Shown here: one piece after another, positions 10,231 through 17,277 of the stretch
Layout of the letters: every line of letters starts with the position of its first letter
Numbering within the stretch: the stretch's first letter is position 1
Assembly (NCBI GenBank): GCA_964572225.1
Contig: CAZNFR010000008.1
Coordinates: 1-64,000, forward strand
Direction of reading: 5' to 3'
Source of the DNA: CAZNFR01 sp964572225
GTDB taxonomy: Bacteria > Bacteroidota > Bacteroidia > Bacteroidales > GCA-2748055
DNA length: 64,000 nt
Translations under genes and position numbers: made by a program
The notes under the pieces: model-generated
Database searches by the model: none
The model's input: the letters and a program-made list of their open reading frames with translations, nothing else
What the model was told of the DNA's origin: nothing

Positions 10231-10235
10231 TTCTT

Positions 10236-10718
10236 ATGCAGTACCGGATCGGACAGGGATTCGATGTCCATGCTTTCGCAAAAGGACGTCCCCTTTTCCT
10301 TGGAGGGGTGAAGATTGATCATCCTGTCGGACTCCTGGGGCATTCCGACGCAGATGTTCTTCTTCATGCCATATGTGACGCTCTTCTGGGTGCTCTTGCT
10401 CTTGGAGATATAGGTATACATTTTCCCAATACCTCTCCCGAATTTAAAAACATGGACAGCGCGATCCTCCTGAAACGATGCATGGAATTGATACAAAACG
10501 AGGGTTGGTCCGTTTCCAACCTGGATGCTACCCTGATCCTGGAAAAACCCAAAGTGAAGGATTATATTTCCGTAATGAGGGAAAAAATTGCCGGTATCCT
10601 GAAGATGGAACCATCCCGCGTATCCGTCAAGGCCACAACCACCGAAAAACTTGGATTCACAGGCAGGGAAGAAGGGATCGCAGCCCTCGCAATAGTAATG
10701 CTTTCCCGGGAAGATTAA
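10236..10718 (+). CDS. ispF: 2-C-methyl-D-erythritol 2,4-cyclodiphosphate synthase
   Basis: IspF cyclises CDP-ME-2-phosphate to MEcPP in the non-mevalonate isoprenoid pathway. The 160-residue length is standard. Metal ligands are Asp10 and His12 in IGQGFDVHAF and His44 in HSDADVLLHAICDALLGA; the C-terminal KATTTEKLGFTGREEGIA contains the conserved Thr/Glu of the nucleotide site. It begins five bases after porV and is therefore likely cotranscribed with it. It ends four bases into the convergent downstream gene. Confidence 0.96.
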   Translation: MQYRIGQGFDVHAFAKGRPLFLGGVKIDHPVGLLGHSDADVLLHAICDALLGALALGDIGIHFPNTSPEFKNMDSAILLKRCMELIQNEGWSVSNLDATLILEKPKVKDYISVMREKIAGILKMEPSRVSVKATTTEKLGFTGREEGIAALAIVMLSRED

Positions 10719-12640
10719 CGCAACTCGATTTCGGGAAGCTCATTTAAGCGCTCTTTAATAGTGGAGGAGAGAATATCCAGTCTCGAATCTATTCCTTCAA
10801 AACCTGCGATCTCCTTGTGTTTCATGATGAGATTAATGAGATATTGATGCCGGATGAGGTTCCCGTAATCATTGGGATCCTGATCTGTCATCTCAAGACT
10901 GATGGTTTCCGTTTCCAGCACATTCACAAACTCTTTCATGCGCAAAACAGCAGAATTCCTACACAATTCATCCCCCTGGAAGGAAAGGTAGAGAATTTCG
11001 TAATAAAACACGTTAGATCCGGTTTCGGCGGGAGGATAATTCTCAAAGAATCGCTGAATACTGTCGCAGGTAAATAACTCAGGTTCCGTAATAAGCATGT
11101 ACTGAAGCATTCGGGAATGCATTTGAATAACCTGGCGGTAAAATCCCGACCGGGCTTTGTGCGGGAGGGTTGGAGGATGATTGAAACCAGGATAAAGAAT
11201 GTTTTGATATGCTTCCTTGTCAAATACATACCCTGAGATCTTCTCAAAGCTATCCCCATTCCCTGACAGATAATAATGAAACCCCTGGTCTACCAGGTTT
11301 TCCGGATCGATCAGGTTCAGAAGATCCAATGATACTGATTTTGCCAGGCATATCGGGCGCGAACCGGATTGATGTCCTGTGAGTTCCAAAAAAAGATAAA
11401 CCGAATTGCTTACCCGGGGTTTAAGATAATTCCGGATTCGAACCTTTCCGGTTTTCGAATCGAAATGGTATGTTCCTCCACTAATGGGAATGATGGGATT
11501 ATCTCCTTCTAACCCGTTTTTGATCTCCCAATCGGTTTTTGAGATGGAAAGATTGGGCAGATACTCCTCATCCTCCAGTACGAGTTGCCTTTCCTTAAGT
11601 CTCAGTAATTCAGCCTCTGTAAGTCCGAGTTCGATCCCTTTCGCAGAAGAAAGGTTTTTTTTCAGATTCACCAGGTATTGTGGATCCTTCAGGAGAGCAA
11701 TGTTGATGATCACTACGTCCTCCCGTAAATGATTTGCATACTGCTGATATAAAAGCGGATAGGTGTCATTATCTCCATTGGTAAAAAGAATAGCCCCCTC
11801 CGGAAGATTACCCAGGAGCGTCCGGGCATACTCAACCCAAAAATCCTGATAGTATCCCTGTTGATCCTGATAAATACGAAGAAGATACCGGGCCTCTTCT
11901 TCAAAACCGAACAGGGTTAGTTCATACCAGTGAGACATGATCTCATTGGCCAGCTTGATATCCATACCCCCGATGAGCGTATAATAATCCGGATTTCGCT
12001 CATACAGCACCTGGTAGGTGGATATTGAAGCTTGAGCAAAATAGAGATACTGCTCAACTGCCGTCTCCCTTCCTTTGAGAATACTTGCCCTGGCTGTATC
12101 TGAAAAAAGATTGTGGGCCCAGAATATGTCGGAAGCCCTTTGCCCATAAGCTCTCGCAAGTCCGTATAGTTCATTGTCGTCCATGGCGGCACTTTCCATT
12201 CCCCGATAAAATTCTATCACATCCGAGCCCCAGCCAACATAGCCGTAAAAGGGATGAATGCTGAAATTGTACAGATCTGAGTTATTGATCACCCCGGAAA
12301 GGATGGCCTGATTTTTCGCATTTTTGTTTCCCGAGGCACCCCTGTATGCAGGAGCATATCCCGTTTTGGAACTCCAGATCAGGATTTTTTCACCCAGGCT
12401 AATATTCTGTTGCGAAAAATCGTCGATTTTCAGATACCAGCCTTCAGGAGTTCGCATAAAACGATAGGATCCCGGCGGATACGATCTCAATTGATCCGGC
12501 GATTCGGCAAGCACATACCGGGTGGCCACCTCCCTCAAGGCCGGGAAGTTCTCAAGGTTCCTGAATCCGGAGGCCTGGGCAGCGTTGGCTGAGTGAAAGA
12601 GAATGAATGCCGAAAGAAATATGTTCAGAATGCGTTTCAA
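10715..12640 (-). CDS. Secreted protein with a DUF2723 C-terminal-like domain
   Basis: Encodes 641 residues with a signal peptide (MKRILNIFLSAFILFHSANAAQA) and no further membrane segments, so it is probably periplasmic. The middle holds LPEGAILFTNGDNDTYPLLYQQ followed by REDVVIINIALLKDPQYL, which closely resembles the soluble part of DUF2723 proteins, large membrane glycosyltransferase-like proteins common in Bacteroidota (NGDNDTxPLW… R-DV-VVN-SLL). Here the multi-spanning N-terminal module is missing and a helical region of different character (residues about 140-270, tetratricopeptide-like in feel) precedes the motif. I do not know its function. It is convergent with ispF and divergent from the next gene. 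Confidence 0.6.
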   Translation of the reverse strand: MKRILNIFLSAFILFHSANAAQASGFRNLENFPALREVATRYVLAESPDQLRSYPPGSYRFMRTPEGWYLKIDDFSQQNISLGEKILIWSSKTGYAPAYRGASGNKNAKNQAILSGVINNSDLYNFSIHPFYGYVGWGSDVIEFYRGMESAAMDDNELYGLARAYGQRASDIFWAHNLFSDTARASILKGRETAVEQYLYFAQASISTYQVLYERNPDYYTLIGGMDIKLANEIMSHWYELTLFGFEEEARYLLRIYQDQQGYYQDFWVEYARTLLGNLPEGAILFTNGDNDTYPLLYQQYANHLREDVVIINIALLKDPQYLVNLKKNLSSAKGIELGLTEAELLRLKERQLVLEDEEYLPNLSISKTDWEIKNGLEGDNPIIPISGGTYHFDSKTGKVRIRNYLKPRVSNSVYLFLELTGHQSGSRPICLAKSVSLDLLNLIDPENLVDQGFHYYLSGNGDSFEKISGYVFDKEAYQNILYPGFNHPPTLPHKARSGFYRQVIQMHSRMLQYMLITEPELFTCDSIQRFFENYPPAETGSNVFYYEILYLSFQGDELCRNSAVLRMKEFVNVLETETISLEMTDQDPNDYGNLIRHQYLINLIMKHKEIAGFEGIDSRLDILSSTIKERLNELPEIELR

Positions 12641-12855
12641 AGCTTAACTGGCATTTTTTTTCTAGGTCAGAGATGTCAACCTCTTTTCCTAAACAATTCC
12701 AGACTAATATTTCCGTTGTAACCTACAAATTAAACGTTGTATTTTCAATTTTAATCTGTCCAACCATGAAAAGCCTGATGAACAGGTTCGCATTTTTGAT
12801 TATTTCTTTCTTATTTTGATATCCGGAATGAATAACTATAAACCTATGGATTATT

Positions 12856-14247
12856 ATGAATAAAAAAATATACCTCCTTTTGATTCTTTTTCCCTTTCTG
12901 TATTTAGGTAATGGATATGCATTACCCTATGAAATTTCCCTGGAGGCTGAGGGATTACCCGATGGACGGTACTATCTGATACAGATCAGAGGGGATGAAT
13001 ACAGACTTGTCGACAGTACGCTCAGCTCCGAAGGGAAGATCTTCTTCAGAACCGATACTTCCGATTCGAAAGGAATGTACAGAATCGTGGGAAGCCAGAG
13101 CTATGGAATGGGAAGAAACCGGGGAATGCCATTTTCCATTGAATTCATTAATGCCCATGAGGATGTTAAACTGAAAACCCGTTACCAGGATCCTGTGGGT
13201 GCTATGTTGGTAGAGGAATCCGATGAAAATCGCATCTATTATCACTTTCTTCATATGCAGGAGCATTTTCGTAGCAGGTTCGGCAGACTTCTCCCCTTGT
13301 TGGAGGTATACAGGCCGCAGGATCTTTTCTTTATGCCACTCTCCACCGAAATGGTGAGAGTTCAGACCGAATATTATGATTCCCTTATCGTGGTAATGGG
13401 TGAAAAGCCCGAATCCATCGCCTCAGCAATCATAGCCATGGAACTGGAACCGGTCTATAATCCCGTCGGGAATACCGATTTTGAGCAACACCTGAGGGAG
13501 AGTTTTCTCTCTATGGTTAGCTTCGATGAACCTTTGCTGATTAACTCCCAGGTATATACGCAAAAGATCCTTACTTACCTCGGACTCTACCGCTCACCTG
13601 AGTTAACGCAGTCGGAACAGGAAAACCTATTTATTGAGGCTGTGGACAGAATCATGGAAAGATCCTCCTATAACCAGGAGGTGTACGACTTTATTATGAA
13701 TTATCTTATCGATGGATTTGAACAGTATCAAATGGAAAAGCTACTGGTTCATATAGCAGATAATTACCTGGAAGGCGAATGCGAAACCGAAAATGAGGCA
13801 ATAGCCCAGGCGAGACTCGAGAAATACCGCAAAATGGCCATCGGAAACCGGGTTAATGATTTTACTTTACTCGATATCTTCGACAAGCCTGAAAGATTAA
13901 GCGAGCTTGGAGGAGATACCCTCATCCTGGTTTTTTGGTCTTCCGAATGCCCCCACTGTACCCGTTTAATGCCACGGCTTGCCAAATGGTATGACGACCT
14001 GGAACCCGATGAAAGGCCCGGATTGTATACCGTTTCCATCGATGAAAACGAAGCCGATTGGTCTGAATATGTTCTGATGAACGATCTTCCGGGCGTGAAT
14101 ACCTATGTCGCTGAAGGCTGGGACAGTAACGTGGCCCGAGAGTATAATCTATATGCCACTCCTACCATATTTATCCTCAACAAAAACCTGGAAATACTGG
14201 AAAAACCGGTTAGTTTCCGTGAAGTGGAAATCTTTTTCGAAGAATAA
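12856..14247 (+). CDS. TlpA-like periplasmic thiol-disulfide protein
   Basis: Encodes 463 residues. A signal peptide (KIYLLLILFPFLYLGNGYA) is followed by an N-terminal beta domain of the DUF4369 kind (ISLEAEGLPDGRYYLIQIRG, GKIFFRTDTSD), a long helical middle region, and a C-terminal thioredoxin/AhpC-type domain with FWSSECPHCTRLMP (Cys365-Cys368) and the cis-proline segment ATPTIFIL. Such proteins reduce disulfides in periplasmic partners, for example in cytochrome or outer-membrane protein maturation; the partner here is not evident. It stands alone, ending in a strong palindromic terminator shared with the convergent DoxX operon. Confidence 0.82.
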   Translation: MNKKIYLLLILFPFLYLGNGYALPYEISLEAEGLPDGRYYLIQIRGDEYRLVDSTLSSEGKIFFRTDTSDSKGMYRIVGSQSYGMGRNRGMPFSIEFINAHEDVKLKTRYQDPVGAMLVEESDENRIYYHFLHMQEHFRSRFGRLLPLLEVYRPQDLFFMPLSTEMVRVQTEYYDSLIVVMGEKPESIASAIIAMELEPVYNPVGNTDFEQHLRESFLSMVSFDEPLLINSQVYTQKILTYLGLYRSPELTQSEQENLFIEAVDRIMERSSYNQEVYDFIMNYLIDGFEQYQMEKLLVHIADNYLEGECETENEAIAQARLEKYRKMAIGNRVNDFTLLDIFDKPERLSELGGDTLILVFWSSECPHCTRLMPRLAKWYDDLEPDERPGLYTVSIDENEADWSEYVLMNDLPGVNTYVAEGWDSNVAREYNLYATPTIFILNKNLEILEKPVSFREVEIFFEE

Positions 14248-14266
14248 TTTAAAAGACTCATCCAAA

Positions 14267-14304
14267 AAATGCCGTTATTAATGCCGGCATTAATAACGGC
14301 ATTT
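14267..14304. terminator. Perfect 38-bp palindrome between convergent genes
   Basis: Two 19-base arms (left beginning AAATGCCGTTATTAATGCC) are exact reverse complements with no spacer, centred on GCCGGC at 14283-14288. In RNA it would form a stem of about 17 pairs on either strand. It begins 19 bases after the stop of the TlpA-like gene. The arm is AT-rich and the T-run after it is poor, so it may terminate by the stem alone. Confidence 0.6.
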
Positions 14305-14335
14305 ATTATCTATAAAGTATTGATAATTAGTAAGT

Positions 14336-14366
14336 AAAAAAGATTCTTACAAGTTGTAAAGAATCT
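14336..14366 (-). terminator. Rho-independent terminator of the DoxX/MNIO operon
   Basis: Read on the minus strand, directly after the DoxX stop, AGATTCTTTACAA pairs with TTGTAAGAATCT (one bulged base) and is followed by six T residues (14336-14341). This marks the end of the peptide-modification operon. Confidence 0.65.
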
Positions 14367-14368
14367 AT

Positions 14369-14794
14369 TTACCGTTTGCCAATAATTCCGTCAATACTGA
14401 TTCTGCCACTTCCGTAGATCATAAGGGCGAAGAGCATTAAAAGATAGTAGAGGGGAATTTCAAACCCATTATTTCCCGCATTAAATCCGTTTCCGGCATG
14501 AACCGTGAATATGGCAACGAGCATCACGATGATTAAGGGAACAGCAATGATGCGGGTACCCAGTCCCAGCGTTAGCAGGACTACTCCGGTAATTTCTGTA
14601 ATTCCGGCAAGATATGCACTTACCAATGGAAGAGGGTAGTTCATACTTGCAAACCATTCCCCTACGGCCTGAAAATCGCTTAGCTTATTGGTTGCAGGTT
14701 GATAAAATCCATACGCTAGGATTAGTCTGAAAAAAAGAAGGGGAAGATCTTTCAGGGAACTTACCCCGGAAACAAAATTTTTGTAGGCTTTCAT
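14369..14794 (-). CDS. DoxX-family membrane protein (HvfD/BufD-like)
   Basis: Encodes 141 residues with four hydrophobic segments (LLFFRLILAYGFY; LVSAYLAGITEITGVVLLTLGLGTRI; VPLIIVMLVAIFTVHAG; YYLLMLFALMIYGSGRIS), the usual DoxX/SURF4-like topology in the inner membrane. A DoxX gene is the standard last member of HvfABCD and bufferin operons, after the DUF692 enzyme and the DUF2063 partner, and this gene occupies exactly that place, seven bases after the DUF2063 gene. Its biochemical role in such operons is not settled; an electron-transfer or maturation role at the membrane is a guess. A terminator follows. Confidence 0.8.
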   Translation of the reverse strand: MKAYKNFVSGVSSLKDLPLLFFRLILAYGFYQPATNKLSDFQAVGEWFASMNYPLPLVSAYLAGITEITGVVLLTLGLGTRIIAVPLIIVMLVAIFTVHAGNGFNAGNNGFEIPLYYLLMLFALMIYGSGRISIDGIIGKR

Positions 14795-14801
14795 TTTTGG
14801 A

Positions 14802-15554
14802 TTATTTAGAATTGAGTATAACCTGTTTTTGGATCAGATCCTCTACAAACCGCATGAGACTTTCATCCAGCATTTTTTTGCTTTCAATACCGAACAGCCT
14901 GTGGATATCAGGATAAAGAGATCTGATGGACCGCTCTGAACCGGAGATTTGTTCAAAAACGAAGGCATGAAGAATGGAAAGATTGAAGAAATTGACATGC
15001 CCCGTGTCCGGCTCCCGGCTTACCAGGACAAAATAGCTGCCCTTATTTTCACTTGCCTTGCCAATCTTCATCAGGTGTACCGGATATTCCAGCCGGATAA
15101 GCCGGAATTCGGGATTGATCCCTAAGATTTTACTTAAAGGATCGCCGTGAATTTCTGATTGCGCCGGAATTACCTCATCGGGCATGGTATGAACCTCAAT
15201 CTCCACCCATTCAAATAACAGCAGATCGTGGAGCCAGGGTGATTCATGTCGCACAGCCAGGTTTTGTTCAAGGGCATATTCATAAAATTCACCCGGCAAT
15301 TTCCATATTTGAGGCGTCTGGCAATCGTGTACAGAAAAAAAATCATGGATCATTTCCCGGAATTTCTTTGTCCCAAAAACCTGGTGGGTGATTGGATATG
15401 CCTGTTCCATGGTATTATAAACCACATTGAAGACCAACCGACGGTAATGATGAAGACGGTCGGGAGTAATCCCGGGAATCCGGGTTTCAATTCCAGTTCG
15501 GCAATACTTTCCCAGCGAATTCTGGATCTCTTCGGTGGGTTGTAATAATTTCAT
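14802..15554 (-). CDS. DUF2063 partner of an MNIO enzyme (HvfC/BufC-like)
   Basis: About 250 residues. I take ATG 15554 (MKLLQPTEEIQNSLGKYCRTG), two bases after the TGA of the DUF692 gene, in preference to an upstream start at 15599 that would lie inside that gene. The N-terminal helical domain (RLHHYRRLVFNVVYNTMEQAYPITHQVFG, then FFSVHDCQTPQIWKLPGEFYEYA) is typical of the DUF2063 family, whose members bind the precursor peptide and hand it to the DUF692 enzyme. The C-terminal half (LIRLEYPVHLMKIG, YFVLVSREPDTGHVNFFNLS) is a further beta domain seen in longer family members. Tight spacing with the DUF692 gene supports a two-protein modification complex. Confidence 0.85.
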   Translation of the reverse strand: MKLLQPTEEIQNSLGKYCRTGIETRIPGITPDRLHHYRRLVFNVVYNTMEQAYPITHQVFGTKKFREMIHDFFSVHDCQTPQIWKLPGEFYEYALEQNLAVRHESPWLHDLLLFEWVEIEVHTMPDEVIPAQSEIHGDPLSKILGINPEFRLIRLEYPVHLMKIGKASENKGSYFVLVSREPDTGHVNFFNLSILHAFVFEQISGSERSIRSLYPDIHRLFGIESKKMLDESLMRFVEDLIQKQVILNSK

Positions 15555-15556
15555 GA

Positions 15557-16393
15557 TCACTTGGTTGTATGCAAAGCTTCTTTCCAGGCAAAATCGCAAA
15601 TTTCCCTTAATCGGGTAAGCTCGGAGTTTAGCTGTTCCAGTTCATTGAAGTTATAGTCTCGTTCAAGGAGGACAGGTACCGGGTCCATTTTGTTTAGGGT
15701 CCATTCAAAAAGTTCATAGACAGGATCAATAATGGGCTGGCCATGGGTATCGATGATAAGATCGGGCTCCACTTGCTCGTGACCGGCCATATGAATATAA
15801 GCAACCCTTGAAAGCTCGAGTCCGTCAATAAACTCGCGGGGATCATACTGGTGGTTGAATCCGTTTACATAAACATTATTGACATCCAGTAAAAGCTGGC
15901 ATCCGGATCGGTCAAGAATACGGTTAATAAAGTCCAGTTCGGTCATTTCCGCTGCCACGGGAGTATAATAGGATACAATTTCAATAGCCAGGTTCCGTCC
16001 AAGAAAATCCTGCACTTTTTTGATCCTGTCAGCTACGTGATCTGCAGCATCCTTTCTAAATGGGATGGGAAGAAGATCGTATAAATGGGCATTGCTGCTT
16101 TTGGTATAACTCAGGTGTTCCGAGTATATTTTTACCTGGTATTGGTCAAGAAAGGTTTTTAATTCCTTTACAAAACTCCAGTCGGGCTCTTCCGGACTCC
16201 CAAGCGACAGCGAGAGTCCATGACAGGTTACCGGGTATTTATTGGCCGCTTCTTCCAGTTTTTTCTTCCAGTAACCCCCGATTCCCATCCAGTTCTCTGG
16301 TGCAAATTCGATAAATTCCGGATTGAGTGTGTCAGAATTGATCAGCTCATCGGCTATGTCCCTTCGAAATCCTATTCCTACTTTTCCATTCAT
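15557..16393 (-). CDS. DUF692 multinuclear iron oxidase (MNIO; HvfB/BufB/MbnB family)
   Basis: Encodes 278 residues of a TIM-barrel DUF692 enzyme. Candidate iron ligands sit in the expected motifs: VTCHGLSLSLG (His58), YSEHLSY (His93), IEIVS (Glu138), LLLDVNNVYVN (Asp170), YIHMAGHE (His201), IDTHGQ (Asp215, His217) and LLERD (Glu244). Family members use a mixed-valent iron cluster and O2 to modify cysteines of ribosomal peptides: MbnB makes oxazolone/thioamide pairs in methanobactin, HvfB does so on EGKCG motifs in Haemophilus, TglH and bufferin enzymes make other products. The gene is preceded by a peptide with EGKCG motifs and followed by DUF2063 and DoxX genes, so the substrate is almost certainly that peptide. 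It is cytoplasmic. Confidence 0.92.
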   Translation of the reverse strand: MNGKVGIGFRRDIADELINSDTLNPEFIEFAPENWMGIGGYWKKKLEEAANKYPVTCHGLSLSLGSPEEPDWSFVKELKTFLDQYQVKIYSEHLSYTKSSNAHLYDLLPIPFRKDAADHVADRIKKVQDFLGRNLAIEIVSYYTPVAAEMTELDFINRILDRSGCQLLLDVNNVYVNGFNHQYDPREFIDGLELSRVAYIHMAGHEQVEPDLIIDTHGQPIIDPVYELFEWTLNKMDPVPVLLERDYNFNELEQLNSELTRLREICDFAWKEALHTTK

Positions 16394-16414
16394 AATGTTC
16401 GGGTTTTTGTAATT

Positions 16415-16449
16415 GAAAAATGGTATCCGGTGTGGTTTTACCGGATACC
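16415..16449 (-). terminator. Terminator-like hairpin between precursor and MNIO genes
   Basis: On the minus strand GGTATCCGGT (16440-16449) pairs exactly with ACCGGATACC (16422-16431) around an 8-base loop, followed by ATTTTTC. It lies 13 bases after the precursor stop and 28 bases before the MNIO start. Partial termination or mRNA protection here would give more precursor than enzyme, as in many RiPP operons. Confidence 0.6.
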
Positions 16450-16462
16450 CTAAGAAGGATTA

Positions 16463-16879
16463 TTATCCACACTTGCCTTCACCACACTTCTGTTCTGAAG
16501 TTTTTCCTTCTTTTTTCTTTTCGGCTTTTTTCTCACCTTCTCCTTCGCCGCATTTGCCTTCACCGCACTTATGCTCTGAAGTTTTTCCTTCTACTTTCTT
16601 TCCTTCTTTTTTCTTTTCTGCCTTTTTTTCGCCTTCTCCTTCACCACATTTGCCTTCACCGCATTTTAATTCACCGAATTTATAGGTGGTTTCATTGTGA
16701 AGGATGTTGGGAGCGTTCATGTCCATAATCTCACTTCTTACCTCAGAGCCTGAACCCATGGAATTGTAATCAAGAAGATTGTTCTGAGTTCCGGATGCTG
16801 CAAATCCTGCCAGGGACCCGGTTAAAAGTGCACTCGTCAAAACTGATGCAGACTTAAGAATCTTTTTGTCTTTTTTCAT
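16463..16879 (-). CDS. Exported RiPP precursor with KCGEGKCG repeats (HvfA-like)
   Basis: Encodes 138 residues. A lysine-rich start (MKKDKKILK) and hydrophobic stretch ASVLTSALLTGSLAGFAAS form a Sec signal peptide. A spacer of about 40 residues ends at KFGEL, then come three blocks KCGEGKCG (Cys73/78, Cys105/110, Cys132/137) separated by nearly identical GEGEKKAEKKKEGK…TSE linkers; the last block is the C-terminus itself. These six are the only cysteines. The EGKCG motif is the site modified in Haemophilus HvfA by HvfB/HvfC, and the gene is followed here by homologues of both plus DoxX. I infer a copper- or metal-binding modified peptide acting in the periplasm. The low-complexity tail has no other function I can propose. 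Codon use is strongly A-rich (Lys/Glu). Confidence 0.88.
   Translation of the reverse strand: MKKDKKILKSASVLTSALLTGSLAGFAASGTQNNLLDYNSMGSGSEVRSEIMDMNAPNILHNETTYKFGELKCGEGKCGEGEGEKKAEKKKEGKKVEGKTSEHKCGEGKCGEGEGEKKAEKKKEGKTSEQKCGEGKCG
16466..16666 (-). repeat. In-gene tandem repeats encoding the cysteine blocks
   Basis: The precursor tail consists of a 32-residue unit (residues 72-103), a 27-residue unit lacking a KKVEG insert (104-130) and a final 8-residue partial unit (131-138). The DNA copies are also similar, giving a nearly pure pyrimidine plus strand, a structure open to copy-number change by slippage or unequal exchange. Confidence 0.85.
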
Positions 16880-16911
16880 GATGTGTTTTTTTGATGATTT
16901 AGAATAATTCT

Positions 16912-16960
16912 CTGTCCACTTAGTCGGGACAGTACCCCATCACTTACAGATAAAAAGTGA
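16912..16960 (-). promoter_or_regulatory. Leader of the precursor gene with two short inverted repeats
   Basis: In the 89 bases between the anti-sigma and precursor genes lie two exact 6-base inverted repeats: CTGTCC/GGACAG (16912-16932, 9-base spacer) and TCACTT/AAGTGA (16940-16960, 9-base spacer). I find no housekeeping TAnnTTTG box here. The region could hold an ECF-dependent promoter or a regulatory RNA structure; which one cannot be told from one copy. Confidence 0.3.
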
Positions 16961-16968
16961 AAAAAACG

Positions 16969-17268
16969 TTAATTTTCCAGTTCCCGGGTAAGTTCTTTTT
17001 GAATTGCTTTTTTCCGTGCTTCGCTGAGTTTATATGGGGGGCGGGTGTGGAAGTCTCCGGGTCCGGATCGGACATAACGATCGATGGCTTCGATTTCTTC
17101 TTCATATTGCTTGCAGATCCTGCAGGTTGCCTGGTGTAATTTCAGACTCAGGATCTCGCTGAGATTCAATCCCCTGTCAAGCTTTTTGGAAGAAAGCTCA
17201 GTGGCTTTATCACAGGAAAGCATGAGCCTGGCCATCCTTTGCATTATAAATTGTCTGAATCTGTTCAT
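16969..17268 (-). CDS. Small zinc-finger anti-sigma factor
   Basis: Encodes 99 residues, no membrane segment. The zinc-binding anti-sigma (ZAS) pattern is visible as Cys19 … His45-x3-Cys49-x2-Cys52 (LHQATCRICKQY), followed by charged helices. Such proteins sequester an ECF sigma factor until metal loss, thiol oxidation or partner binding releases it. It starts nine bases after the sigma gene and lies upstream of the EGKCG-peptide operon, which is the obvious target. The cysteine-rich finger makes copper or thiol stress a natural signal, but that is inference. Unlike many anti-sigmas it lacks a transmembrane helix, so it probably senses in the cytoplasm. Confidence 0.75.
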   Translation of the reverse strand: MNRFRQFIMQRMARLMLSCDKATELSSKKLDRGLNLSEILSLKLHQATCRICKQYEEEIEAIDRYVRSGPGDFHTRPPYKLSEARKKAIQKELTRELEN

Positions 17269-17277
17269 TATCCTTAT

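Noticed and set aside
15555..15599. Upstream start for the DUF2063 gene (15599)
   Set aside because: It would overlap the DUF692 gene by 43 bases and adds residues unlike the family; ATG 15554 sits two bases after the DUF692 stop.
16413..16728. Plus-strand open frames rich in Pro/His/Ser/Phe opposite the repeat peptide
   Set aside because: They are complements of the KCGEGKCG/Lys-Glu repeats. The minus-strand frame has a signal peptide, the known EGKCG motif and the right operon neighbours.
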